A DNA stretch of 64,000 nucleotides. Source: an uncultured Muribaculaceae bacterium. GTDB lineage: Bacteria > Bacteroidota > Bacteroidia > Bacteroidales > Muribaculaceae. The stretch spans positions 124,001-188,000 of the forward strand of contig CANRPJ010000001.1 of NCBI GenBank assembly GCA_947632485.1, read 5' to 3'. The translations under genes and the position numbers were made by a program. Under the pieces are notes generated by a model. The model saw only the letters and a list, made by a program, of their open reading frames with translations. It had not been told where the DNA came from and did not search any database. Each line of letters begins with the position of its first letter. Within the stretch, counting starts at the first letter, position 1. This document shows positions 52,261 through 61,401 of the stretch, in pieces.

Positions 52261-53172
52261 ATGGATTCCGTTGAGCTCAACACAATTCCTCAGTATGCCG
52301 ATCTATTAGGTTTTGAGGTGCTCCACCCCCAGATCTCAGTGATCGACCTGGAGAAGATGCCTTCCGACCTTATCGGGAGAAAGCGTTTCGGCTTCTATTG
52401 CGTGCTGCTTAAGGATCATTATAACGGTAGAATCAGCTATGGCCGCGGCCACTATGAGTATCAGGCCGGGACGATGATCTTCACTTCGCCCGGACAGGTG
52501 ATCGGCATTGATATGGAGGGAGAAGACAACCATTCAAAAGGTTACTTCCTCATGATCCACCCCGACTTTCTCGTAAGCACACCTTTGGCCAACAGAATCA
52601 AGGATTATTTCTTCTTCGCTTACGATGTGAATGAAGCGCTCCAGATGTCGGAAAATGAGAAAGAAACAATCCTTAACCTGTTTCGCAGTATAGAAGGGGA
52701 GTTGAGGGCTACCCACGACACTCATACGCGCACTATCGTGGTCTCCTATATTGAGACAATGCTTAATTATTGCCTGCGATTCTTCGACAGGCAGTTTGCC
52801 ATGAGCAAAACCGACAGCACCAACATCATAAGCCGGTTTGAGAAAGTGCTTACAGAATATTATTCTAAAGATATGGCAGCCGAGCTGGGTGTTCCGTCAG
52901 TAAGCTACTGTGCCGGCTGCATGAATCTTTCGCCTAATTATTTCGGAGAGCTGATTAAGAAGGAGACCGGACGGTCGCCTCAGCAATTCATTCACTCCTT
53001 CATCATAGATAAGGCCAAGTTTCATCTCCTCTCTACATCAATGAATATAAGCGAGGTAGCCTATCATCTCGGCTTTTGCTATCCGCACCATTTCTCACGG
53101 CTTTTCAAGAAGCATACCGGTATGTCGCCTATCGAATTCAAGCATTCCGGCAATAATCTCAGATCCCTGTAG
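52261..53172 (+). CDS. AraC-family transcriptional regulator
   Basis: A 303-aa regulator with an N-terminal AraC-like sensor half (residues 1-180, YEYQAGTMIFTSPGQVIGID) and a C-terminal double helix-turn-helix (PSVSYCAGCMNLSPNYFGEL; STSMNISEVAYHLGFCYPHH; FKKHTGMSPIEFK). It faces an aldo/keto reductase and a flavodoxin gene, a pairing I recall from many Bacteroidales, and probably controls them. The inducer is unknown. Confidence 0.92.
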   Translation: MDSVELNTIPQYADLLGFEVLHPQISVIDLEKMPSDLIGRKRFGFYCVLLKDHYNGRISYGRGHYEYQAGTMIFTSPGQVIGIDMEGEDNHSKGYFLMIHPDFLVSTPLANRIKDYFFFAYDVNEALQMSENEKETILNLFRSIEGELRATHDTHTRTIVVSYIETMLNYCLRFFDRQFAMSKTDSTNIISRFEKVLTEYYSKDMAAELGVPSVSYCAGCMNLSPNYFGELIKKETGRSPQQFIHSFIIDKAKFHLLSTSMNISEVAYHLGFCYPHHFSRLFKKHTGMSPIEFKHSGNNLRSL

Positions 53173-53187
53173 CCCTCCGGGATTGCT

Positions 53188-54027
53188 TCATCTCCAGCCC
53201 ATAAACATCTTCACTACCTCCGGATCGTGATGATCGAAGAATAAGCTTTTACCCGTATCTAAGGTAGCTATAGCCGCCATATCCTCATCTGATAAGGTGA
53301 AATCAAAGATGTTGAGATTCTGCTCCATTCGTTCCTTGCGAACCGACTTTGGAATAATGATTATTCCGCGCTGAGTAAGCCATCGGAGAGCTACCTGAGC
53401 CACACTCTTGCCATATTTCTTTCCGATCTCCTCGAGAAGGGGATTGGTGAAAAAGTTGTTGCGTCCCTCAGCGAGAGGACCCCACGACATCGTCTGGCAG
53501 CCATAGTCCGCCATAATCTTCTGAGATTCAATCTGCTGATCAAACACATGGGTTTCCACCTGGTTCACCATCGGCGGAATCTCCACATTGCTTGCGAAAT
53601 CAATGAAATGGTCAGGATAGAAATTGCTTACTCCTATTGCACGCAGCTTACCCTCCTTATAGGCTTCCTCCAGAGCGCGATAGGCTCCATAGCGGTCGCA
53701 GAAAGGCTGATGAAGCAGCATCAGATCCAGATAGTCTGTATCCAGTTTGGAAAGACTCTCACCGATAGAGGCCTTAGCTTTCTCATAACCGTAGTTGGAA
53801 ATCCATACTTTCGATACGATAAACAAATCTTCACGCCGGATACCGCTCTTCTTCACCGCAGCTCCTACTCCTTCTTCATTATTGTAGGCTTGCGCGGTAT
53901 CAATCATGCGGTAACCTACACTCAATGCATCACTTACACACCTTTCACACTCGGCCGGATCCACCTGGTACACACCATAGCCTATTATCGGCATTTCAAT
54001 GCCGTTGTTTAGTTTTACCGTTTCCAT
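53188..54027 (-). CDS. Aldo/keto reductase
   Basis: A 279-aa NADPH-dependent AKR barrel. The catalytic tetrad is visible: Asp and Tyr in MIDTAQAYNNEEGVG, Lys in IVSKVWI and His in LMLLHQPFCDRYG. The cofactor region is IIIPKSVRKERMEQN. It reduces aldehydes or ketones; the physiological substrate is not clear. It starts 8 bp after the flavodoxin-like gene, and its 3' end is convergent with the AraC gene (15 bp). Confidence 0.92.
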   Translation of the reverse strand: METVKLNNGIEMPIIGYGVYQVDPAECERCVSDALSVGYRMIDTAQAYNNEEGVGAAVKKSGIRREDLFIVSKVWISNYGYEKAKASIGESLSKLDTDYLDLMLLHQPFCDRYGAYRALEEAYKEGKLRAIGVSNFYPDHFIDFASNVEIPPMVNQVETHVFDQQIESQKIMADYGCQTMSWGPLAEGRNNFFTNPLLEEIGKKYGKSVAQVALRWLTQRGIIIIPKSVRKERMEQNLNIFDFTLSDEDMAAIATLDTGKSLFFDHHDPEVVKMFMGWR

Positions 54028-54035
54028 AATCCTTC

Positions 54036-54689
54036 TTAACGTTTAATTTTCAAATCATTAAGCCAATTGTCCACGCTTTTCTGCGCTGCAGCCTGATTCT
54101 CCTGTGCCACCTTTCCTTGCACTGCCAGACCTTTGCCCACGGCTACCTCAGCTCCCTTGCAGGCACCCGCTATCTTGCGGTCAGTTCCGCCCATACCGCT
54201 TCCCTCATGGGTGATGAAAGGAATAACCGTTTTTCCGTTCCAGTCATGCTTCTCTATAAAGGTGTAAACGCACATCGGCACTTCTCCCCACCAGTTAGGA
54301 TAACCCAGAAAGATAATGTCGTAGTCTTCAATATTTTTATCACCTTTTATAGCCGGACGGGCATTGGCTTGCTTCTCCTTCTTCGCTTTCTCAATACACT
54401 CGTTGTAATTGTGGGGATAGGGAGTGGCCGGCTCAATTTCAAAACGGTCAGCGCCTGTTGCATCGGCTATCATATCCGCGATAATATGGGTATTACCCTT
54501 TTCAATGACTCCTACATTATAGTTCTCTCCTGTGTGTGAGAAAAATACTACAAGTTTCTTACCTTCGGTTTTCATATTCTTGTTCTCTTTCTTGTTCTCT
54601 GGTTTCTTACCCGTTTCTGAAGCACAGGCAGCAGATAGAAGTATCGCTCCAAGTGCAAATAAGGTCACGGTGAGTATTCTTTTTATCAT
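54036..54689 (-). CDS. Exported flavodoxin-like protein, possible lipoprotein
   Basis: A 217-aa protein with an N-terminal hydrophobic segment and a Cys at residue 22 (AILLSAACASETG), a loose lipobox. A charged Lys/Asn linker precedes the flavodoxin fold: FMN phosphate loop VVFFSHTGENYNVG, then IIFLGYPNWWGEVPMCVYTF and PFITHEGSGMGGTDRKIAG. An anchored flavodoxin would carry electrons outside the cytoplasm. It is in one operon with the aldo/keto reductase and is the first gene. Confidence 0.85.
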   Translation of the reverse strand: MIKRILTVTLFALGAILLSAACASETGKKPENKKENKNMKTEGKKLVVFFSHTGENYNVGVIEKGNTHIIADMIADATGADRFEIEPATPYPHNYNECIEKAKKEKQANARPAIKGDKNIEDYDIIFLGYPNWWGEVPMCVYTFIEKHDWNGKTVIPFITHEGSGMGGTDRKIAGACKGAEVAVGKGLAVQGKVAQENQAAAQKSVDNWLNDLKIKR

Positions 54690-54795
54690 CTCTTTCTCCT
54701 TGAATGTTTCTATTATTACAACACTGCCAGGCCAAAAGATGCTTTAACACATTTCCACGAATGCTAACCCATATTCCTTTTTCTCACCCCTGCCT

Positions 54796-54833
54796 ACAAA
54801 AGAATAGGAGAGCGACCCGTAGAGTCACCCTCC
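54796..54833 (-). terminator. Terminator of dnaK
   Basis: On the minus strand GGAGGGTGAC pairs with GTCGCTCTCC (10 bp with two G-U pairs) around a 7-nt loop and is followed by TATTCTTTTG. It begins 25 bp after the dnaK stop. Confidence 0.75.
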
Positions 54834-54858
54834 AATTCTATCTAAAGTTTCTGTATCT

Positions 54859-56757
54859 TTACTTCACTTCCTCGAAGTCCACATCAGTTACGTCTTTCTC
54901 GTCCTGATGGGGTGCCTGAGCTCCCGGCTGAGGACCAGCCTGACCTGCGCCAGCTGCCTGCTGAGCGTTGTAGATGTCCTGCGAAGCGGCCTGGAGAGCA
55001 TCGGTCAGAGCCTTCTCAGCACTGTCGATATCCTCTACGAGCTGCTGCTTGTGCACCTCTTTCAGACGCTCCAGAGCGGCGTCGATCGTAGCCTTCTTGT
55101 CGGCCGGAATCTTATCGCCGAGCTCCTTGATCTGCTTCTCGGTCTGGAAGATCACGCTGTCGGCATGGTTGAGCTTATCAATGCGCTCCTTAGCCTTGCG
55201 GTCAGCCTCTTCGTTAGCCTTGGCCTCATCGCGCATACGGTTGATCTCAGCCTCGCTAAGGCCGCTTGAAGCCTCGATGCGGATACTCTGCTCCTTACCG
55301 GTTGCCTTATCCTTGGCCGAAACGTTAAGGATACCGTTGGCATCTACCTCAAACGTAACCTCAATCTGCGGAACACCACGCGGAGCCGGTGCTATACCGC
55401 CGAGGTTGAACTCACCGAGCAGTTTGTCGTCGGCTGCCATCGGGCGCTCGCCCTGGAGCACTCGGATAGTTACCTCCGGCTGGTTGTCGGCTGCCGTTGA
55501 GAAGGTCTCGCTCTTTCTAGTAGGAATCGTAGTGTTAGCCTCGATCAGCTTCGTCATTACGCCACCGAGAGTCTCGATACCGATCGACAGAGGCACTACA
55601 TCAAGCAGAAGCACGTCTTTCACGTCGCCGCTCAGCACGCCACCCTGAATAGCTGCGCCGATTGCCACAACCTCATCGGGGTTTACGCCCTTGTTAGGCT
55701 CTTTGCCGAATATCTCCTTCACCTTTGCCTGGATAGCAGGAATACGGGTAGAACCGCCTACGAGAATCACTTCGTCGATATCAGCTGCCGTCAGCTTGGC
55801 ATCTTCAAGAGCCTTCACGCACGGAGCCTTCACTGCCTCGATAAGCTTCTCGGCAAGCTGCTCAAACTTAGCGCGGGTAAGCGTCTTCACGAGGTGCTTC
55901 GGACCGGTCTGGGTTGCCGTGATGTAGGGGAGGTTGATCTCCGTAGAAGTTGAGCTCGAAAGTTCGATCTTAGCCTTCTCGGCAGCCTCCTTGAGACGCT
56001 GCATCGCCATCGGGTCCTGACGAAGATCTACGCCCTCATCTTTCTTAAACTCGTCGGCCAGCCAGTCGATAATCACGTGGTCGAAGTCATCACCGCCAAG
56101 GTGGGTATCACCATTGGTAGATTTCACCTCAAATACGCCGTCGCCAAGCTCAAGGATAGAAATATCGAAAGTACCGCCACCGAGGTCGAATACTGCGATC
56201 TTCTGCTCCTTGGTCGATTTGTCGAGTCCGTAGGCAAGAGCGGCTGCCGTAGGCTCGTTCACGATTCTCTTCACCTTCAGACCTGCAATCTCACCGGCCT
56301 CCTTAGTGGCCTGGCGCTGCGAGTCATCAAAGTAAGCAGGAACCGTGATCACTGCTTCTGTCACCTCCTGACCGAGATAATCCTCAGCCGTCTTCTTCAT
56401 CTTCTGAAGAATCATTGCTGAAATCTCCTGCGGAGTATAGTCGCGGCCATCGATGTCGACCTTCGGCATATCATTCTGGCATACCACTTTGTAAGGCACG
56501 CGTTTGATCTCGTCTTCTACCTGGTCGCATTTCTCGCCCATGAATCTCTTTATAGAATAGATCGTACGGGTCGGGTTCGTGATAGCCTGACGCTTGGCCG
56601 GATCGCCTACCTTACGCTCACCGCCATCTACGAATGCTACTACTGAAGGAGTCGTGTTTCTACCTTCGTTGTTTGGAATTACTACAGGATCTTTACCTTC
56701 AAGTACTGCTACGCAGCTGTTGGTCGTTCCCAAGTCAATACCGATTATCTTTCCCAT
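54859..56757 (-). CDS. dnaK: Chaperone DnaK (Hsp70)
   Basis: The major Hsp70 chaperone, 632 aa. The ATPase domain starts [20 protein letters not shown] and has [37 protein letters not shown] and [14 protein letters not shown]. The substrate domain begins near [20 protein letters not shown], then a helical lid and a Gly/Pro/Gln-rich tail ending [11 protein letters not shown]. No dnaJ, grpE or hrcA gene and no CIRCE box were seen next to it. It is monocistronic, with its own terminator. Confidence 0.98.
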   Translation of the reverse strand: MGKIIGIDLGTTNSCVAVLEGKDPVVIPNNEGRNTTPSVVAFVDGGERKVGDPAKRQAITNPTRTIYSIKRFMGEKCDQVEDEIKRVPYKVVCQNDMPKVDIDGRDYTPQEISAMILQKMKKTAEDYLGQEVTEAVITVPAYFDDSQRQATKEAGEIAGLKVKRIVNEPTAAALAYGLDKSTKEQKIAVFDLGGGTFDISILELGDGVFEVKSTNGDTHLGGDDFDHVIIDWLADEFKKDEGVDLRQDPMAMQRLKEAAEKAKIELSSSTSTEINLPYITATQTGPKHLVKTLTRAKFEQLAEKLIEAVKAPCVKALEDAKLTAADIDEVILVGGSTRIPAIQAKVKEIFGKEPNKGVNPDEVVAIGAAIQGGVLSGDVKDVLLLDVVPLSIGIETLGGVMTKLIEANTTIPTRKSETFSTAADNQPEVTIRVLQGERPMAADDKLLGEFNLGGIAPAPRGVPQIEVTFEVDANGILNVSAKDKATGKEQSIRIEASSGLSEAEINRMRDEAKANEEADRKAKERIDKLNHADSVIFQTEKQIKELGDKIPADKKATIDAALERLKEVHKQQLVEDIDSAEKALTDALQAASQDIYNAQQAAGAGQAGPQPGAQAPHQDEKDVTDVDFEEVK

Positions 56758-56811
56758 GATTCAGTATGTTTTATGTGTTTTATAGTTTTCTATCGTTTTT
56801 CTTTTTTATCC

Positions 56812-56834
56812 GGGAGCGATTTTATTTCGCTCTC
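56812..56834 (-). other. Hairpin in the dnaK 5' leader region
   Basis: GGGAGCGA pairs with TCGCTCTC (one G-U) around a 7-nt AT loop, 55 bp before the dnaK ATG. It might be a leader hairpin or an operator. It is too short for a CIRCE element (TTAGCACTC-N9-GAGTGCTAA). The remaining 56758-57102 gap holds AT-rich DNA and the spt promoter; I found no clear dnaK promoter. Confidence 0.5.
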
Positions 56835-57051
56835 GTCAATGTATTAACAAATAACGTGCTAAATGTTTTAATCTCCACGCGCGAAAAAGCGTTTCAGATT
56901 GAAATTCACCGATTTATATTATACTATTTTTACCACCCGGAATTGCATTTCTGCTTCCTTCTCTGACATTTTGGCAGAAAAAGCGACAGATTTTTGTTGA
57001 AAAATAGTGCACAAAACTATCCCGGCAGTGCCAAATATGATAGAAAATTTG

Positions 57052-57059
57052 TAACTTTG
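57052..57059 (+). promoter_or_regulatory. -7 element TAACTTTG for spt
   Basis: TAACTTTG lies 43 bp before the chosen ATG. No clear TTG at the right distance. Confidence 0.6.
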
Positions 57060-57102
57060 CCTCCTGAGTGTGCATCAAAGCGCACGCTCCACTATATACT
57101 AT

Positions 57103-58290
57103 ATGAAGCCACTTCAAGAGAAACTCAGTTGCTACGACGCGCCTCAGAAGGCGAAAGCCGCTGGAGTATATCCTTACTTTAGAGAAATCGACAGCCCGCA
57201 GGACACGGAAGTGACCATGAACGGCAAGAAAGTTCTCATGTTCGGTTCTAATTCCTATACCGGTCTGACCGACCACCCCAAGGTCATTGAAGCTGCCGTT
57301 GAGGCTACAAGGAAATATGGCACCGGAATGGCCGGATCGCCCTTCCTCAACGGAACCCTCGATATCCATAAGCGCCTCGAAGAGCGACTGGCCGACTATA
57401 TCGGTAAGGAAGATGTGATGCTGTATAGCACCGGATTCGGAGCCAATCTCGGAGTAGTATCTACCGTGACAGGAAGGCAAGATTATGTGATTCTCGATGA
57501 GCAGGATCATGCCTCAATCATTGAAGGAAGAAGGCTTTCGTTCAGCAACTATCTGAAGTATAAGCACAACGACATGGAGAGCCTCGAGGCTCAGCTGAAG
57601 AGCTGCGAGCCCGATAAGATCAAATTCATCGTTACCGACACGGTGTTCTCCATGGAAGGCGATGTGGCTAATATGCCTGAAATAGTGCGTCTTGCTAAGA
57701 AATACAACGCTACGGTAATGGCCGATGAGGCCCACGGCATCGGAGTCTTCGGAGAAGGTGGCAGGGGAGTCTGCAACCATTATGGAGTGACCGACGATGT
57801 CGATATCATCATGGGCACCTTCAGCAAATCGCTCGCGTCGCTCGGAGGTTTTATCGCTACTGATAAGGAGATTACCAACTATCTGCGCCATCATTCCCGC
57901 TCTTACATCTTCACCGCAAGCATTACCCCCGCAGCCACAGCCGCCGTCAATGCAGCCCTCGATATCATGATTGCAGAGCCGGAGCGCCAGAAGCATCTCT
58001 GGGAGATTACCAACTACGCGCTCGAAAACTTCCGCGCAATGGGTTGCGAGATTGGTAATACATCTACCCCAATTATACCTCTCTTTATACGCGACGACTA
58101 TAAGACTTTCCACGTGACCCGCGATCTTCTTGACGAAGGCGTATTCGTTAACCCTGTGGTGAGCCCTGCCGTAGCTCCTCACGACACTCTGATTCGCTAC
58201 TCTCTAATGGCTACACATACGAAAGATCAGGTTACCCGGTCGCTCGAGGCCATTCAGAAAGTGTTCCGCCGCTACGGTCTTATAAAGTGA
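57103..58290 (+). CDS. spt: Serine palmitoyltransferase / alpha-oxoamine synthase
   Basis: A PLP enzyme of about 395 aa of the alpha-oxoamine synthase family. The ATG (MKPLQEKLSCYDAPQKAKAA) is preferred over a GTG 33 bp upstream, since homologues start here. Blocks are NSYTGLTDHPKVIEAAVEA, GTGMAGSPFLNGTLDIHKRL, MADEAHGIGVFGEGGRGVCN and the PLP lysine in GTFSKSLASLGGFIA. Bacteroidales use this enzyme to make sphingolipids from serine and acyl-CoA. A role in biotin synthesis (BioF) is less likely because no bio genes are near. Confidence 0.88.
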   Translation: MKPLQEKLSCYDAPQKAKAAGVYPYFREIDSPQDTEVTMNGKKVLMFGSNSYTGLTDHPKVIEAAVEATRKYGTGMAGSPFLNGTLDIHKRLEERLADYIGKEDVMLYSTGFGANLGVVSTVTGRQDYVILDEQDHASIIEGRRLSFSNYLKYKHNDMESLEAQLKSCEPDKIKFIVTDTVFSMEGDVANMPEIVRLAKKYNATVMADEAHGIGVFGEGGRGVCNHYGVTDDVDIIMGTFSKSLASLGGFIATDKEITNYLRHHSRSYIFTASITPAATAAVNAALDIMIAEPERQKHLWEITNYALENFRAMGCEIGNTSTPIIPLFIRDDYKTFHVTRDLLDEGVFVNPVVSPAVAPHDTLIRYSLMATHTKDQVTRSLEAIQKVFRRYGLIK

Positions 58291-59075
58291 CCGTTGCTAC
58301 CAGGCTGCAAGTCCTGATAGCTACAGTTGGCCGAAGGATTGAAAATATACCGCCACTCCCGGTTGTGCCGGGGGTGGCTTATTTGATTGGGTGGCAGAAG
58401 CCGGGAGAAGAGATCCCTGAAGAGCTGGCTAAGCGTGCCGATATCAAGGTCATGGCATCGCCAGGTATCGGATTGAGCCGCAACCGCAATTTCCTTTTTG
58501 AAAACGCTACAGCCGAACTCCTCCTGATTTCTGATGACGATTTGATCTATGAGGCAGAAGCACTCGAGGGAGTAATCCGCGCCTTCGATTCCAACCCTGA
58601 ATGCCAGCTACTTACTTTTCGTCATGCCGGAACTTCCAGGACCTATCCCGACGCTGGCTACGACTTGCTCAACCCTCCTAAAGGCACCTATACTACATCA
58701 TTTGAAATCGCGCTTCGGAGAAATTCAGAAGTCGGGAATATGCGTTTCGACGAGCGCTTCGGAATAGGTGGCACACTCTTCAGTGCCGCAGAAGACGATC
58801 TTTTCATGCTTCGTGCCCGTCAGGCCAGAATTCCTGGTCAGTATCTGCCTTTGACATTATGTACTCACCCCGGTCCTTCTACGGGTCAGCGCATACCAGA
58901 GAGGGGAGTCCTCGAAGCCTGGGGAGCATATATAGCGCTGGCGCACCCGGCTTGGCAATGGCCATTGAGGCTATACCTCAAAGCCTTACGCCTCTCTCGA
59001 TCCGGTCAAAAATCATTCTGGCCCTCCCTCCGCGGCCTCCTCTCCGGCCTCCACAAACTCCACTCCAACCCATAA
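58287..59075 (+). CDS. Glycosyltransferase family 2-like protein
   Basis: A 262-aa GT-A-fold protein. It starts with GTG inside the spt stop (GTGA, 4-bp overlap). The nucleotide-binding start QVLIATVGRRIENIP, the SRNRNFLFENATAELLLISD segment and the acidic DDD motif (ISDDDLIYE) suggest metal and UDP-sugar binding. A later GIGGTLFSAAEDDLFMLRAR block resembles acceptor-side residues. The coupling to spt suggests, but does not show, a role in sphingolipid head-group glycosylation. The C-terminus is basic and Pro/His-rich. Confidence 0.75.
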   Translation: MTVATRLQVLIATVGRRIENIPPLPVVPGVAYLIGWQKPGEEIPEELAKRADIKVMASPGIGLSRNRNFLFENATAELLLISDDDLIYEAEALEGVIRAFDSNPECQLLTFRHAGTSRTYPDAGYDLLNPPKGTYTTSFEIALRRNSEVGNMRFDERFGIGGTLFSAAEDDLFMLRARQARIPGQYLPLTLCTHPGPSTGQRIPERGVLEAWGAYIALAHPAWQWPLRLYLKALRLSRSGQKSFWPSLRGLLSGLHKLHSNP

Positions 59076-59154
59076 ATCCCAATAAATCCCAATAATTCCC
59101 AATAATTCCCGCTTAATCCCGATAAATCCTGATAAATCCTGATAAATCATGCTT
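59075..59154 (+). repeat. Eight tandem 10-bp repeats (left array)
   Basis: Exactly decameric units starting AATCCCAATA, AATCCCAATA, ATTCCCAATA, ATTCCCGCTT, AATCCCGATA, AATCCTGATA, AATCCTGATA, AATCATGCTT. They begin at the stop codon of the glycosyltransferase gene. The same kind of decamer recurs at 61402-61461. Confidence 0.88.
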
Positions 59155-59168
59155 TCGATAGCCTTTAT

Positions 59169-59236
59169 CTCTTAAGATGCATCAGCCATTTTTGTCCGAG
59201 CCTTTGAGCTTCAGCTCAAAGCCCCGACCCCTCAGA
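59169..59236 (+). repeat. Hairpin-bearing direct repeat, left copy
   Basis: From CTCTTAAGAT to CTCAGAT it matches 61311-61387. Its core CTTTGAGCT-TC-AGCTCAAAG (59202-59221) is a perfect 9-bp inverted repeat with a 2-nt loop. The stretch ATTTTTGTCC(G/A)AGC before it is conserved in both copies. Confidence 0.82.
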
Positions 59237-59346
59237 TAGCTCATAATCGGTCCTATATTAGTAGCTTCAATCGCATGATTTGCCCTATGTGAAGCAGAGC
59301 GTAGGAAAGAGGCGCTGTTGATTTAACATTATTTAGCTTTTAGCTT

Positions 59347-59395
59347 TATCGATAATCAATAAATCAGCCCTATCTTTGTATCGATAATCGATAAA
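59347..59395 (+). promoter_or_regulatory. Promoter of the DUF2975 cassette with two operator-like repeats
   Basis: The -7 element TATCTTTG (59371-59378) lies between TATCGATAATCAATAAA (59347-59363) and TATCGATAATCGATAAA (59379-59395). The two repeats match at 16 of 17 positions and start 32 bp apart, three DNA turns. Each contains the palindrome TATCGATA. They are well placed for repression by the HTH protein of the same operon (inference). Confidence 0.78.
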
Positions 59396-59405
59396 ACACA
59401 AACCT

Positions 59406-59891
59406 ATGACCGAGTATCCGACCCACAAAAGCTATACCATCGCTTACAAGCAATGCCTGAGATTGTCACTTTTTGCAATCGCTTTCACACTCCTATGGAG
59501 CATTTGGTGTGCTGTGCAAACAATCTACACCTTTGAAGATCCAACATTACCAAATATGGAACCTTTACAAGTTATAGTATTCCTCCTATACTGCGCTTTA
59601 CCTTTGACTTTGCTAATAGTTACGATAGTATTGAGTATGAAATTACTTAGAGGTCTAAAAAGAAAAGAGATGTTCTCACAAAAATGCATTCCCTGGCTTG
59701 TGGCGTGGGGCATAGTCTATGCTTTTACCGATTTCATCCAGAATAATGTTGGCATTTGGGGTCTTACAGGCGATATCTTCGCGGTAACTATATCCCCATC
59801 ATGTATCGTCGTTCCGATATTTGTATTTATCTTCTCAGCTCTTTTCAGGCTCGCCGCAAAAGTCAGTGAAGACAGCAATCTAACAATATGA
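59406..59891 (+). CDS. DUF2975 membrane protein
   Basis: A 161-aa protein with four predicted membrane segments (near 20-40, 55-80, 95-112 and 130-150) and the typical family end FSALFRLAAKVSEDSNLTI. DUF2975 proteins often come just before a small Xre-type regulator, as here (overlap ATGA). Function is unknown. The gene is AT-richer than the surrounding core genes. Confidence 0.83.
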   Translation: MTEYPTHKSYTIAYKQCLRLSLFAIAFTLLWSIWCAVQTIYTFEDPTLPNMEPLQVIVFLLYCALPLTLLIVTIVLSMKLLRGLKRKEMFSQKCIPWLVAWGIVYAFTDFIQNNVGIWGLTGDIFAVTISPSCIVVPIFVFIFSALFRLAAKVSEDSNLTI

Positions 59892-60109
59892 TACGAGTTA
59901 ACCTTGATAAAATGCTTCTGAAGCGGGGTATGACTCTCAGCGAACTCTCCTCGCGAATAGGTATTACCATTGCAAACCTATCTATATTAAAAACTGAGAA
60001 AGCTCGAGCCATTCGATTCACCACCCTCGACGCCATCTGTCAGGAGCTCCAATGTCAACCAGGCGATATCCTCGAGCAGGTTCCCAATGTCTCCCAACCA
60101 AACGACTGA
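59888..60109 (+). CDS. Small Xre/Cro-type HTH regulator (YozG-like)
   Basis: A 73-aa protein consisting of one Cro/CI helix-turn-helix (RVNLDKMLLKRGMTLSELSS then ITIANLSILKTEKARAIRF) followed by DAICQELQCQPGDILEQV. It is the usual partner of DUF2975 genes. I infer that it binds the twin repeats at 59347-59395. Confidence 0.9.
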   Translation: MIRVNLDKMLLKRGMTLSELSSRIGITIANLSILKTEKARAIRFTTLDAICQELQCQPGDILEQVPNVSQPND

Positions 60110-60134
60110 TTGACCCAAAATCTTAATAATCAAA

Positions 60135-61241
60135 ATGAAAAAACATTTTATAACACTTTCTCTTTGTGCACTATCAACCCTTAGTGTCAAAGGTCAATCA
60201 AATCCGAATTTCTCACCCAAACAAAATCTTGAAGATTTCGAATATGCCCTCAAGCAACTCGAGCAAAGTTATTCCGGTTTCGACATCTACGTGAATGATA
60301 TTACAAAATTTGAATACGATTCCCTTGTCTATTCATTAAGAAACGAGATCATTACCTGTAACCGTCCCGGCTGGGACGCATCTAATCAACTATACTCATG
60401 GTTTGATGATTCCCATTTAGGATTAGTCCTACCTTACGAGCATGCTATAAAATATTCATCTGACCGTCGTAAATATCATAACTATCCAGAAATTAGACCC
60501 TACGCACCCGCTTTAGTTGCTTGCGAAGTTGACCCTGATAGCTACTTAATTCGTATTCCGGAGTTTGATGGAGAGGCTGTTACTCACGAATGGATTGATA
60601 GTGTCATCAATGTCTTTGACCAAGGAACCTATCCCAACCTTATTATCGATCTTCGTGGTAACGAAGGAGGTGATGAAAGGTTGTGGGATCCTCTGCTTTC
60701 TGTAATTTTTGAACATAGCGGAACCGTAAAAAGCGTCGAGTTTAAGAAATCTGACGAAAACATTGCCTTTCTTGAGTCCATCAAAGAAGATTTCCCAGAA
60801 GCTCATATAATACTTGAAAAAATAGCCGAAAGTCCGGATCTGACTTATGTACCCCTAACAGAAACAGACGATTACCATATAGAAGTTCTACCCTATTCCG
60901 GTCATAAGCCTCAAAAAGTGGCGTTCATTATCGATGCAAATGTCGCATCTGCTGCGGAAGGACTATTGATTCAAGCTAAAGCCGTAAAAGACAATGTTAT
61001 AATATATGGTCAAGACTCTACATCTGGCACATTGGATTGCGCGAGCGTAAGAGTAGATTGCGCTCTTCCCAATAGCAGAATTGCTTTATCTATCCCGATT
61101 TCACGTACTTGTGGATTGCCTCAGTCAGGAATAGATAAGACTGGCATATTACCCGATAAGATTATTCCAATCAGCTATCCTAAGACCTTAACAACCAACG
61201 TAGACGAGTGGGTTCAATACATTGCCACTGACTTAAAATAG
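60135..61241 (+). CDS. S41-family (tail-specific) protease-like exported protein
   Basis: A 368-aa protein with a signal peptide (MKKHFITLSLCALSTLSVKG). The S41 core shows PNLIIDLRGNEGGDERLWD and the nucleophile block FIIDANVASAAEGLLIQAKA, then GQDSTSGTLDCASVRVDCAL. No PDZ domain was recognised. Similar proteins are common in Bacteroidales as stand-alone genes. It is 25 bp after the HTH gene. AT-rich like its neighbours. Confidence 0.84.
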   Translation: MKKHFITLSLCALSTLSVKGQSNPNFSPKQNLEDFEYALKQLEQSYSGFDIYVNDITKFEYDSLVYSLRNEIITCNRPGWDASNQLYSWFDDSHLGLVLPYEHAIKYSSDRRKYHNYPEIRPYAPALVACEVDPDSYLIRIPEFDGEAVTHEWIDSVINVFDQGTYPNLIIDLRGNEGGDERLWDPLLSVIFEHSGTVKSVEFKKSDENIAFLESIKEDFPEAHIILEKIAESPDLTYVPLTETDDYHIEVLPYSGHKPQKVAFIIDANVASAAEGLLIQAKAVKDNVIIYGQDSTSGTLDCASVRVDCALPNSRIALSIPISRTCGLPQSGIDKTGILPDKIIPISYPKTLTTNVDEWVQYIATDLK

Positions 61242-61286
61242 CCCCCATAAATTCTTGTCCATAATATTCTTCACATCCCCGTAAGC

Positions 61287-61324
61287 TCAGATTCTTAAGA
61301 TTATATCAGATTCTTAAGATTATA
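61287..61324 (+). repeat. Tandem 19-bp duplication
   Basis: TCAGATTCTTAAGATTATA occurs twice back to back (61287-61305 and 61306-61324). It leads directly into the right copy of the hairpin repeat. Confidence 0.85.
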
Positions 61325-61387
61325 GAAGTGTCATCTATTTTTGTCCAAGCCTTTGAGCTTCAGCTCAAAGTCCCGTGCTTCCTCAGA
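61311..61387 (+). repeat. Hairpin-bearing direct repeat, right copy
   Basis: Matches 59169-59236, with the perfect inverted repeat CTTTGAGCT-TC-AGCTCAAAG at 61351-61370 and the same flanks (ATTTTTGTCCAAGC before, CCTCAGAT after). It closes the DUF2975-HTH-S41 cassette. Confidence 0.82.
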
Positions 61388-61401
61388 TTCCCTCTTATCA
61401 G

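Noticed and set aside
56812..56834. CIRCE operator before dnaK
   Set aside because: The stem is 8 bp with a 7-nt loop and does not match the TTAGCACTC-N9-GAGTGCTAA pattern.
59075..59154. Possible CRISPR array
   Set aside because: Units are contiguous 10-mers without spacers, and no cas gene is present.
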